Origin: Natronorubrum halalkaliphilum | GTDB lineage: Archaea > Halobacteriota > Halobacteria > Halobacteriales > Natrialbaceae | Length of the DNA: 48,599 nucleotides | Assembly (NCBI RefSeq): GCF_009834785.1 | Contig: NZ_WUYX01000068.1 | Coordinates: 1-48,599 of the forward strand | Reading direction: 5' to 3' | Part shown: positions 41,833 to 48,599 of the stretch, in pieces | Layout: each line of letters starts with the position of its first letter | Numbering within the stretch: position 1 is the first letter of the stretch | Notes under the pieces: model-generated | Database searches by the model: none | What the model was told of the DNA's origin: nothing | The model's input: the letters and a program-made list of their open reading frames with translations, nothing else | Position numbers and translations under genes: made by a program

Positions 41833-43215
41833 ATGAACCACTTCGTAGACCGAGAGGACGAACTCTCTCGATTACGTGGGTGCTACGAGTCCGATGATGG
41901 CGAGATGGTCGTCATCTTCGGTCGGCGACGTCTCGGGAAGACCCAACTTGTCCAGCACTCGCTCTCAGATCGGGATGACGCCGTCGTCTATCAGGCCACA
42001 GAAACCACCTCCCAGATACAACTCGACGAGTTCGTGGATGTTGCGTCTGAGACCTTCCCTGGCATCACGCAAATTAAACAGAACTGGGAAGCGCTGCTCG
42101 GATATATCGGAGATCAAGACGGAGTCGTCGTTCTTGACGAATTCCCCTACCTCATCGACGCCGACGAGAGCCTTCCATCGGTCATCCAGCGATTGTGGGA
42201 CCAGCGATTCCAGCACACCTCGGGAACACTCGTTCTGGTCGGCTCGTCGATTAGTATGATGGAAGAAGCGACCCTTCTGGGCAACAGTCCCCTGTATGGA
42301 CGATTCACGGAAAAAATCGACCTCCGCCCCCTCAACTTCGCTGCTGCTCAGGAGTTTATTCCAGACGACTATTCTCCTGAGGAGCAGATCTTCACGTGGG
42401 GTATCTTCGGCGGTGTCCCGTACTACCTCGACGGCGTCGATCTCGACCAACACCTTGGGACAGTCCTCGCTGACGAAGTACTCTCCCAAAAGGGGTATCT
42501 TCACAACGAACCAGAGTATGTGCTCCGGACCGAACTCACTAATCCAAACCGGTACTTTGCGATCCTCACCGCGATTGCGGCAGGGAAGACGACGGCAAAC
42601 GAAATCGCCCAAACAGTGGGTATCGATGGAAAGCAGATCTCGACGTATACCCAAAAGTTAGAACGGCTACGGCTTATCGAACGAGAGGTCCCAATCACTG
42701 AAGAGAAGGCAAAGTCACGTCGTGGACGCTATCGTCTCTTAGATCCGCTATTCCGTTTCTGGTTTCGCTTCGTCTACGGGAAAGAAGACCGGTACGAACG
42801 CTTAGGTGAAGATGCATACGAGGCGATTATCGAACCAGAGCTTCCGAATTTCGTTAGTCCAGAGTTCGAGACACTGTGTCAGGATGCCCTCCCAAACCTC
42901 TACCCAGAGAAAACGTTTCTCGATATCGGCCGCTGGTGGTACAAAGAGCATGAAGTTGATGTCGTCGGATTCACAACAGATGGGACGATGGTCGTGGGGG
43001 AGTGCAAGTTCACTAATGCGCCGCTTGACTACGGAGCCCTTGCCTCACTCGAAAATCATGCTACTGAAATCCGCTGGACTCCGGATACTGGTGAGGAAGA
43101 GAAAAAATACGCATTATTCACACGAAGGGGTGCAACGCAGTCTGTCCAGGAGGCAGTCTCAGAGCGTGATGACGTCCGTTTGTTCGATTTGGATGCCATT
43201 GTGCGGCATGCCTAG
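41833..43215 (+). CDS. archaeal ATPase (STAND-like NTPase) with DUF234 nuclease-like C-terminus
   Basis: This 460-residue protein opens with the family start FVDREDELSRL. It has Walker A FGRRRLGKTQLV (29-40), Walker B GVVVLDEFPYLID (97-109) and sensor-like TLVLVGSSISMM. A winged-helix part lies at about 240-290 (TANEIAQTVGIDGKQISTYTQKLERLRLIERE). The C-terminal DUF234 domain carries a PD-(D/E)xK pattern: Asp376 in HEVDVVGF and Glu390-x-Lys392 in VVGECKFT. Members are widespread in archaea, vary in copy number and are suspected of roles in defence or mobile-element biology; no function is proven. It is complete and has its own promoter, although both flanks are decayed. Confidence 0.88.
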   Translation: MNHFVDREDELSRLRGCYESDDGEMVVIFGRRRLGKTQLVQHSLSDRDDAVVYQATETTSQIQLDEFVDVASETFPGITQIKQNWEALLGYIGDQDGVVVLDEFPYLIDADESLPSVIQRLWDQRFQHTSGTLVLVGSSISMMEEATLLGNSPLYGRFTEKIDLRPLNFAAAQEFIPDDYSPEEQIFTWGIFGGVPYYLDGVDLDQHLGTVLADEVLSQKGYLHNEPEYVLRTELTNPNRYFAILTAIAAGKTTANEIAQTVGIDGKQISTYTQKLERLRLIEREVPITEEKAKSRRGRYRLLDPLFRFWFRFVYGKEDRYERLGEDAYEAIIEPELPNFVSPEFETLCQDALPNLYPEKTFLDIGRWWYKEHEVDVVGFTTDGTMVVGECKFTNAPLDYGALASLENHATEIRWTPDTGEEEKKYALFTRRGATQSVQEAVSERDDVRLFDLDAIVRHA

Positions 43216-43217
43216 AC

Positions 43218-43541
43218 TCAGTTCTTCTTGATATAGTCGGCATCCGTCCCGAGGAGATCGCGGACGCTGATGTTGTCCGAGAGTGCCTCCGGGGACTCGC
43301 CGACGTCCGGGTTGAGGGCGAACGCCGTGTTCGTCATCTCGGCCAACCGGACTTCGACAGTTGCTGCAGTCGGAGCATGGGCGCGGGCGTATCGCTCGAG
43401 GACGCGGCGTCGCTCCTCGCTCTGGCGGAGGGTGGACGGCTTGACTGACGTATCGAAGTTGTCAGGGTCGAAGCCAGCATTACTGCCGATCGTGATGAGT
43501 TTGAGTTTCGGGGAGATCCGCGAGGACTGAGTCTGGTCAGC
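43218..43541 (-). pseudogene. 5'-truncated gene of unknown function
   Basis: The minus strand has an open frame with convincing acidic haloarchaeal sequence but no usable start. It begins around RISPKLKLITIGSNAGFDPD, continues DTSVKPSTLRQSEERRRVLERYARAHAP and LAEMTNTAFALNPDVGESPE, and ends ISVRDLLGTDADYIKKN-stop. The stop lies two bases past the end of the archaeal ATPase gene. In the same frame upstream is the stop codon of the membrane protein (43605), with junk-like residues between. I do not recognise the family. It could be the last 105 residues of a larger plasmid-type protein. Confidence 0.5.
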
Positions 43542-43604
43542 ACGGATTCTGTTAGTCGCGCACCCATCTCGAACAATAAATACCGTGGCTGGTCTGTCCC
43601 TGTT

Positions 43605-44216
43605 CTATTTGCTGTATGAGATGTCTTCGTCGTCCTTTGCGTTCTCGAGTGTACGCAGCATGAGCACGAGTAGGCAGAGTGCATAGTAAATTCCCCCGTT
43701 TCGACCAAATTCGCCCCATCCAATTGGTGCTGCATGGGCTGTCTCTATAAGAAGAAATACTCCTGCCAAACAACCGATTGAAAGCCAAAAGGCGCTCCTG
43801 TCCTCGTCAGTTATTACAGTGGCAGAATAGGAACTTGCCCCCCAAACTACTGCGATTGATGCAATACTAAGCAGTAAGCCAGTGGTGAAGGAACTCATGA
43901 CTGTAAACGACCCAATTAATCCCGGAAGGAGTGCAGCGGTTGCGACAAGTATACCAACGAGTCGACTTCCACCCATTCCTGCAACTATCAATAGAACGAT
44001 ACCGATTCCTATGGCGAGAACATCTCCTGCAATGCCATGGTCCAAACTCCCTCCGACACCTATAATCGTGAAACCCCCAGCCCAGAATAGAAGGAAACAG
44101 GCTCCAAAAAGCTCTTCAGCGAGGCCATGTTCTGCGGAGCCGCCGCCGTTAAATAGAGAATTGTCTTTCTCTTCTTTGTAATACGTCGCATCGTCGGTTT
44201 CTGCTATTTTGTCCAT
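43605..44216 (-). CDS. small integral membrane protein of unknown function
   Basis: This 203-residue protein has a soluble start (MDKIAETDDATYYKEEKDNS) and about six hydrophobic helices, including LFGACFLLFWAGGFTIIGVG, VLAIGIGIVLLIVAGMG and LLLSIASIAVVWGAS. A short charged tail follows (KDDEDISYSK). No transporter or enzyme motif is visible. A TATA-like TATAATATTA lies 25-34 bases upstream, so it is probably expressed as a leaderless single gene. Codon use is more AT-rich than most of the window, consistent with transfer. Confidence 0.75.
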   Translation of the reverse strand: MDKIAETDDATYYKEEKDNSLFNGGGSAEHGLAEELFGACFLLFWAGGFTIIGVGGSLDHGIAGDVLAIGIGIVLLIVAGMGGSRLVGILVATAALLPGLIGSFTVMSSFTTGLLLSIASIAVVWGASSYSATVITDEDRSAFWLSIGCLAGVFLLIETAHAAPIGWGEFGRNGGIYYALCLLVLMLRTLENAKDDEDISYSK

Positions 44217-44240
44217 ATATAGTCACACCTGAATTGATTA

Positions 44241-44250
44241 TAATATTATA
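44241..44250 (-). promoter_or_regulatory. TATA-like element for the membrane protein gene
   Basis: The minus strand reads TATAATATTA in a long AT-rich block, 25-34 bases before the ATG at 44216. Confidence 0.55.
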
Positions 44251-44375
44251 TATAAGCCCTTCCATCACTGGACGCCAGTGCGGTTTGGCCGTCTCGGGGG
44301 TTCTGACGGTCGGCGATCGCTATTCTGCTTGGGAGGCCGCGCTGTTCGCTGCACGGTGCCTGTTGATCTTGAGTG

Positions 44376-44806
44376 TTAGTCCTTGACCGGATTGCCGTCT
44401 TCGTCGACCCGATAGGCGTTCCGGACTCGGAACTTAATCTCCCAGCTTACGTCTCGTTCGGGGATCTCGTGGGAGATGATTGCTTTTTCATCGCCGCAGA
44501 ACCGGATCTCTGTGTAGTAGCCGTCGAGGTCGACTGAGGGTCGGCAGGGGCCGTTCGATTCGCCGAGGTAGAACTCCCATCCGTCTTTCCTGACTCGAGT
44601 GTGTTCAACACGTTGCCGACATCTTTCAGCGGCGCTTCAGCCGTCCATGAGACGTCAGTTACATCCTCAAGGAGCGTCGCGACCTCTTCGAGGTCGGTGG
44701 CGAATTGCTTTTTGTCTCCTTCCCATTCGGTTTGCTCCGCGCGATAGCACCGACCGTTGTACTGTCTGGCAGGATAAATTATTTCTGTTACTAATATCTC
44801 TTTCAA
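44376..44806 (-). pseudogene. frameshifted gene of unknown function
   Basis: The N-terminal half, from a TTG at 44806, reads YPARQYNGRCYRAEQTEWEG, then FATDLEEVATLLEDVTDVSW. The C-terminal half continues in another frame as VEHTRVRKDGWEFYLGES, YYTEIRFCGDEKAIISHEIPERD and VRNAYRVDEDGNPVKD-stop. The switch lies between about 44592 and 44632. The joined product of about 143 residues looks like a compact alpha/beta domain, but I do not recognise it. The start is also weak, so the 5' end may be missing. It is divergent from the surface-protein gene with only six bases between the starts. Confidence 0.6.
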
Positions 44807-44812
44807 TTTAGA

Positions 44813-46939
44813 ATGAGCCAGAGGTGGGGGGACGTCGTTTTAATATTGGGGATCGCGATGCTAGGGGCGTTCGTGGTCGCATCGGGGAGCGCCCACGCCG
44901 CAACGGACGTCGAGATTGTCGACGCCGATCCGAATCAGTGTACCGAGCTGGAACCGGGAACAACCCAAGAGTTCGAACTCACAGTCGATTACGATATCGG
45001 CGGTGAAACGCCAGGCCATATCTCAGTTACTGTCAGCGAGGAGGGATACGGATCTACGACTGACGAGGTAGACTTATCGGGGTACGAGTCAGATGACCGC
45101 GTCACGTTCGTGACAGACGGCGAGGTCGGAAACTTTTGGGAGGAGGCCACGGTCAAGGTCAGTGTCTACGCCGAAGATAGTATCGCGTCGTCGGCCATCG
45201 ATGAGGCGTACTACAACATCGCGGGATCCGGACAGACGTGCGATGCGAATCCGGAGACGATCGTCGGACAGGTCTACGACAAGAGCGGTAATCTGGATTC
45301 CTCGGGGATTCTGACGGTCGAGCGAAAAAGCGACGGCGAACGGGAACTCGTCGAGTACGGCGAGCGAAACGACGGTTTCTTCGAGTTTACTGATCAAGCG
45401 CTGCTGGAGCCAGGAGCGTATCGACTTGCAATCTATCCAGAGGAGGGTGGCTATCCTCCCTACTGGGGCCATCGCGATATCACGCTCAGTGAGGGAGAGT
45501 ATCAATCAGTTCCGATGGAACGCGGTGGCGTCTACATTACAGATCAGCATGTGGTTGATGCAACTGGATCAACGGATCAGCTACTGTTCGAACCCGGATC
45601 CGACATCGAGTTCGAACTCGACGTGAACCGACCGCGAAACGGGGATTCCGTCACTGTGGAGACGTACATCTACCCCGTTGGAGACGAACCCAGCAACAGA
45701 CCCGATGCGGTCTACGACCACGGAGCGATCGGGATGGGGCCATCGACGCTCGAGTTCACGGCACCCACACCGCAGTCCGAGGGCGAGTACGAGGTCAAGT
45801 TCGTCGTAGAGACCGAGTTCTCGGACCTGGATAGCCAACTGACGACTGACGTCGCGTCAGGACCAGACCTCGAGGTCGCGCCGTTGGAGCAGCCTCAAGT
45901 CGAGTCGAAGACGCCGAAACACGCAACACAGACGCTCGTTGGGTACAACGAGCTTCCGTTTTCCGTATCGGTAATAAGCGCTGGAAATGGGGACGCGACC
46001 GTCGAGTGGTTCGTTGACGATGAACGGGTCGCGACCGGCAAGTCGATGACCATTGACGGATCCGACTACGAACTAGGTGAGTACGAGGTCCGGGCCTCGA
46101 TCTCGGACGGGATCGACACAACAGACGACATTACGCAGACGTGGACCGTAACGCTCACCGAATCCGAGCCGCCGGAACTCAGTCGCATTGAACCGGCCGA
46201 GGAGGTCATCGAGTTGCGCTCCGGAGATACGAAAACGTTCGCTCTCGACGCGGAAACAGACGGCGGTGGAGACCTAAGCTACGAGTGGTCTCGAGACGGA
46301 ACCGCTATCGGGACCGGAGACAGCGTCACACAAACCTTCGACCGGGCGGGCAGGTATACGATTACGGCCACCGTCACTGACGAGTGGAACGCGACGCACA
46401 CCAAGGCATGGACCGCCGACGTCGGATCGTTCAGAGATGACCCGAGGGTGACTTCGACCGCTTCGACAACCGAGATTGGGGTGCGCGAGGGAGTCGAGTT
46501 CCTGTCGCTGTCCGTCCAGAACCCGTCGGTCAACGAGCGAGCGGCCGAAGTCGAATTGATCACCGAACTGCCGCCGGGCGTGGAAGTGACGGGAAACCAC
46601 GACGTTACCTACGGTGACGGGACGACCCATATACAGGTTGGCACGGTCGCACCCGGAGAGGGAACGTCGATGCGAATCAACCTTCGTGTTTCAGACGGCT
46701 CTCTACGGGGCGAAACGTTTTCGCTCCCCTATGCAGTCCAATATTATCCTGCTGAGAAACCGGATGACTACCACACTGTCAATGAGACGACGGAAATAAT
46801 CGTCGAGGAGAGCAGTGACGATGGTGGACCGCCCAGCGGTACCGATGATGGTACGCCCGGCTTTACCGCCCTGCTCGGTATTATCAGCGTTGTCTCTTTG
46901 ATCCTCTACCGAACTAGTGAAGTAGAGCTTGAGGGCTAG
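44813..46939 (+). CDS. PGF-CTERM surface glycoprotein-like protein with Ig/PKD-like repeats
   Basis: This 708-residue exported protein has an N-terminal signal (VVLILGIAMLGAFVVASGSAHA). The body is a series of beta-sandwich-like units. Two are PKD-type: LPFSVSVISAGNGDATVEWFVDDERVATG and LDAETDGGGDLSYEWSRDGTAIGTGDS, each with a closing strand like YEVRASISDG or YTITATVTDEW. A DUF11/CARDB-like unit (VEFLSLSVQNPSVNERAAEVEL) follows, then an acidic Gly/Thr linker. The C-terminus has PGFTALLGIISVVSLILYR, a PGF-CTERM tripeptide and helix, the signal for archaeosortase A processing and lipid anchoring. The final tail is longer and more acidic than usual. The protein is probably a surface adhesin or structural protein. 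Confidence 0.88.
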   Translation: MSQRWGDVVLILGIAMLGAFVVASGSAHAATDVEIVDADPNQCTELEPGTTQEFELTVDYDIGGETPGHISVTVSEEGYGSTTDEVDLSGYESDDRVTFVTDGEVGNFWEEATVKVSVYAEDSIASSAIDEAYYNIAGSGQTCDANPETIVGQVYDKSGNLDSSGILTVERKSDGERELVEYGERNDGFFEFTDQALLEPGAYRLAIYPEEGGYPPYWGHRDITLSEGEYQSVPMERGGVYITDQHVVDATGSTDQLLFEPGSDIEFELDVNRPRNGDSVTVETYIYPVGDEPSNRPDAVYDHGAIGMGPSTLEFTAPTPQSEGEYEVKFVVETEFSDLDSQLTTDVASGPDLEVAPLEQPQVESKTPKHATQTLVGYNELPFSVSVISAGNGDATVEWFVDDERVATGKSMTIDGSDYELGEYEVRASISDGIDTTDDITQTWTVTLTESEPPELSRIEPAEEVIELRSGDTKTFALDAETDGGGDLSYEWSRDGTAIGTGDSVTQTFDRAGRYTITATVTDEWNATHTKAWTADVGSFRDDPRVTSTASTTEIGVREGVEFLSLSVQNPSVNERAAEVELITELPPGVEVTGNHDVTYGDGTTHIQVGTVAPGEGTSMRINLRVSDGSLRGETFSLPYAVQYYPAEKPDDYHTVNETTEIIVEESSDDGGPPSGTDDGTPGFTALLGIISVVSLILYRTSEVELEG

Positions 46940-47087
46940 TGCCTGCGGTTGCTTGGCAACAGCAGTCCGGTCGACGACCCTGAATTTCGTCCCAGTACTG
47001 CATTCCCATCACGCGATCCTGATCTATCACCAGTATTGTCGAAAATATTTATTATAATCTAACGATATTGTTTTCAGTAGAGACACA

Positions 47088-47379
47088 ATGGCGAATAGAC
47101 AGTACACGCTCGTAGTCCCTCTCGCAGCGGGGAGTTCCAGCTGGGACCGCTGTTGGAGGGACATACAGGAGGGTGGAGCCCAACGCATTGGTCGCCGCCG
47201 GCGAATTCGAGCGCTATCACGAGAGACGCGGGGTGGGCTACGCCGAATCGACCGGGGTTGCGGTCCGGTACTAGAACGAGCAGTTCGCGGAGGACCTCTC
47301 GTTGGGTGATGCGTTCGAGATCACGGACGACGCCAGGATGCCCGCACACGTCGAAGGACGCGGTCAAAACGCTCATTGA
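47088..47379 (+). pseudogene. degenerate small gene with an apparent promoter
   Basis: AATATTTATTATAATCT (about 47045-47060) looks like a TATA region 30-40 bases before an ATG at 47088 (MANRQYTLVVPLAAGS). After about 25 codons the frame loses coding character. Another frame then carries PNALVAAGEFERYHERRGVG, YAESTGVAVRY-stop and NEQFAEDLSLGDAFEITDD to a TGA at 47379. Together these suggest a gene with at least one frameshift and one nonsense change. The family was not recognised. The spacer 46940-47044 shows no gene. Confidence 0.45.
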
Positions 47380-47428
47380 TGAGACCTGAAATGCAACAAG
47401 CAACGGAACGGACCGACAGAAACAGACA

Positions 47429-48028
47429 ATGACAGAACACACTACGACGACCGACCGTACGATCACGACGAACGCGACCGCCTCCTGTGAGACAGCCCCC
47501 GAACTGGCGAGGATTGCAGGAACAGTAACCGGCGACGGTGACACAGCGACAGTTGCACGGTCGACGGCCCGAGATCGGGTATCAACAATTCGAGACTCAC
47601 TGACGGATATCTCGGCCGTTCGAATTCAAATTGTGAATCGCCGCATTGAACATACGTCGGAGATGTTCGAACCCGAGACCGACGCGCAGTATCAGGCGAC
47701 GGAACGGCTTCAGATTGAGTGCGCCCCTGAAACCGCAGCGGACGTCGTCGTCGAGGTGACGGATGCCGGCAGCACTATCCAATCTGTCGAGTTCGGACTC
47801 CAGGAAAAGAGCCGTCGAGAACTCCGAAACGACGCACTTGCCGAAGCGATGAACCGGGCCCGTAAGCGGGCCGAGTCAATCGCGGCCGCCGAAGGAGTCG
47901 CTGTAGGCTCCATTCGGGACGTAACAACGGATACCATCCGTGTTCGGTTAAGGAGCGAAATCGACAGACGCCAGCGTTTTGATGAGGTTATCTTCAGAAA
48001 CCGCGTAGAGAGAGGTTGTGCTACCTGA
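47429..48028 (+). CDS. SIMPL-domain (DUF541) protein, apparently 3'-truncated
   Basis: This 199-residue cytosolic form has the SIMPL pattern. It starts TITTNATASCETAPELARIAGTVTGDGDTA, continues ARDRVSTIRDSL, then YQATERLQIECAPETAADVVVEVTDAGSTIQSVEFGL. The core helix is RRELRNDALAEAMNRARKRAESIAAAEGVAVGSIRDV. DUF541 proteins include periplasmic stress proteins of unclear function. Haloarchaeal members normally finish with a strand near the end reading like VSVSASVSVVYEL; here that part is missing. After RRQRFDEVIF the sequence departs, and the stop lies inside the start of an ISH8-like transposase gene. An insertion probably removed the last strand. Confidence 0.75.
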   Translation: MTEHTTTTDRTITTNATASCETAPELARIAGTVTGDGDTATVARSTARDRVSTIRDSLTDISAVRIQIVNRRIEHTSEMFEPETDAQYQATERLQIECAPETAADVVVEVTDAGSTIQSVEFGLQEKSRRELRNDALAEAMNRARKRAESIAAAEGVAVGSIRDVTTDTIRVRLRSEIDRRQRFDEVIFRNRVERGCAT

Positions 48029-48599
48029 ACTCTCTCCAACACTCATACGCCGCCGGTTGACTTCCCTCTTTCCCGTAGACGTCATCGAAGGCATCGCGCG
48101 CGAGCGCGATGCCGTCCAACGTCAGCGGACGATCGACATCACGATGCTCGTCTGGTCGCTCATCATGGGCTTCGCCGTAGACGGCGAAACCCGCTCTATC
48201 GCCTCGTTTCAGCGGGTCTACCAGACTGCGACCAACCAGACCGTCGTTCGCTCCAGCTTCTACGACCGATTTACGCCGGAACTCCGTGACCTCCTGAGCG
48301 ACCTCTTCACGCATGCGCTCGAGGAGGTCGCAGTTCCCCACACTATCGCACCCCAACTCACCCAGTTCTGCGACACGATGATCGCCGATGCAACTGTGTT
48401 CAGGTTGCATCGGCTTTTGACGGCGTTTCCAGCGACTCACGAAGATCAATCCGGAGCACAGCTGTACCTCGTCTACAACGTGACCAAGCAGACGCTCGCA
48501 CAGTTCAAGCTCACCGACGAACGAACCCATGAAAGCAGCCAGTTCCGCACAGGGAACTGGCTGCGTGGGCGGCTGTTTCTGTTCGATCTCGGCTTCTAC
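48018..48599 (+). CDS. ISH8-like (IS4 family) transposase, cut by the window end
   Basis: At least 194 residues of a transposase are visible, with no stop before the window ends. They read LTSLFPVDVIEGIARERDAVQRQRTIDITMLVWSLIMGFAVDGETRSIASFQRVYQ, then SSFYDRFTPELRDLLSDLFTHALEEVAVPHT. The catalytic strand is CDTMIADATVFRLHRLL (DDE Asp), followed by GAQLYLVYNVTKQTLAQFKLTDERTHES and WLRGRLFLFDLGFY (next catalytic Asp). This layout matches haloarchaeal ISH8-type elements. A GTG at 48018 is the likely start, overlapping the truncated SIMPL gene. The reading frame is intact so far, so the element may be active. The left element end probably lies near 47985-48010. Confidence 0.85.
   Translation, partial: MLPELSPTLIRRRLTSLFPVDVIEGIARERDAVQRQRTIDITMLVWSLIMGFAVDGETRSIASFQRVYQTATNQTVVRSSFYDRFTPELRDLLSDLFTHALEEVAVPHTIAPQLTQFCDTMIADATVFRLHRLLTAFPATHEDQSGAQLYLVYNVTKQTLAQFKLTDERTHESSQFRTGNWLRGRLFLFDLGFY

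Noticed and set aside
1-48599. CRISPR arrays, rRNA and tRNA genes
   Set aside because: No regularly spaced repeats and no rRNA or tRNA-like folds were seen anywhere in the window.

Overview
The window looks like a haloarchaeal chromosome (Natrialbales type, such as Natrinema, Haloterrigena or Natrialba; the genus is inferred). Proteins are very acidic, GC is high and CTCGAG is frequent. Many starts look leaderless, with a TATA-like box 25-35 bases upstream. Typical haloarchaeal families are present: DUF7344, HalOD1, HalX, Bat/HTH-10 regulators, a PGF-CTERM surface protein, a Tat lipoprotein and an ISH8-like transposase.

Region 1 (about 0.1-10.2 kb) is a stress block. It has a DUF7344/HalOD1 regulatory pair, five universal stress proteins (two of them tandem-domain), a four-CBS protein with a ribosome-hibernation-like tail, a pyridoxamine-phosphate-oxidase-like protein, a phosphoribosyltransferase divergent from a dienelactone-hydrolase-like enzyme, a DUF2267 protein and a sugar isomerase-like TIM barrel. 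This set resembles the bacterial hypoxia (DosR) regulon. Decayed gene pieces lie between the genes. A GldA-type glycerol dehydrogenase closes the block.

Region 2 (about 11.9-24.8 kb) is an accessory island. A degenerate IS630-family transposase copy lies at each end, both in the same orientation. Between them are an IclR regulator, a class III aminotransferase, a complete PotABCD-type ABC importer with its binding-protein gene set apart, an MFS permease, an M20 amidohydrolase and a GNAT acetyltransferase. Together these suggest uptake and catabolism of an amine, diamine or N-acyl amino compound.

Region 3 (about 25-40.5 kb) holds an FAD-linked oxidase, an MMPL/RND exporter and a dense signalling block. 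The block contains a 7TM-PAS protein whose kinase core has lost its key residues, overlapping an intact 7TM-PAS histidine kinase. It also has a winged-helix regulator, a HalX response regulator, a Bat-like PAS/GAF/HTH-10 regulator, a second histidine kinase and a small HTH-10 regulator. An M20 peptidase overlapping a threonine synthase ends the region.

Region 4 (about 40.6-48.6 kb) is mobile and decaying. It has a truncated TraG/VirD4-like ATPase running into an IS630 C-terminal fragment, an archaeal ATPase with a nuclease-like C-terminus, a start-less reading frame, a small membrane protein, a frameshifted gene, a PGF-CTERM surface protein, another degenerate gene and a SIMPL-domain gene that appears cut by an ISH8-like transposase leaving the window.

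Two small dispersed repeats stand out. One is an 84-bp element with CTATAG-N5-ACTGAA inverted ends (12.8 and 37.2 kb). The other is a 34-bp hairpin unit (24.8 and 40.65 kb). All functional calls come from reading motifs by eye; no database search was run.
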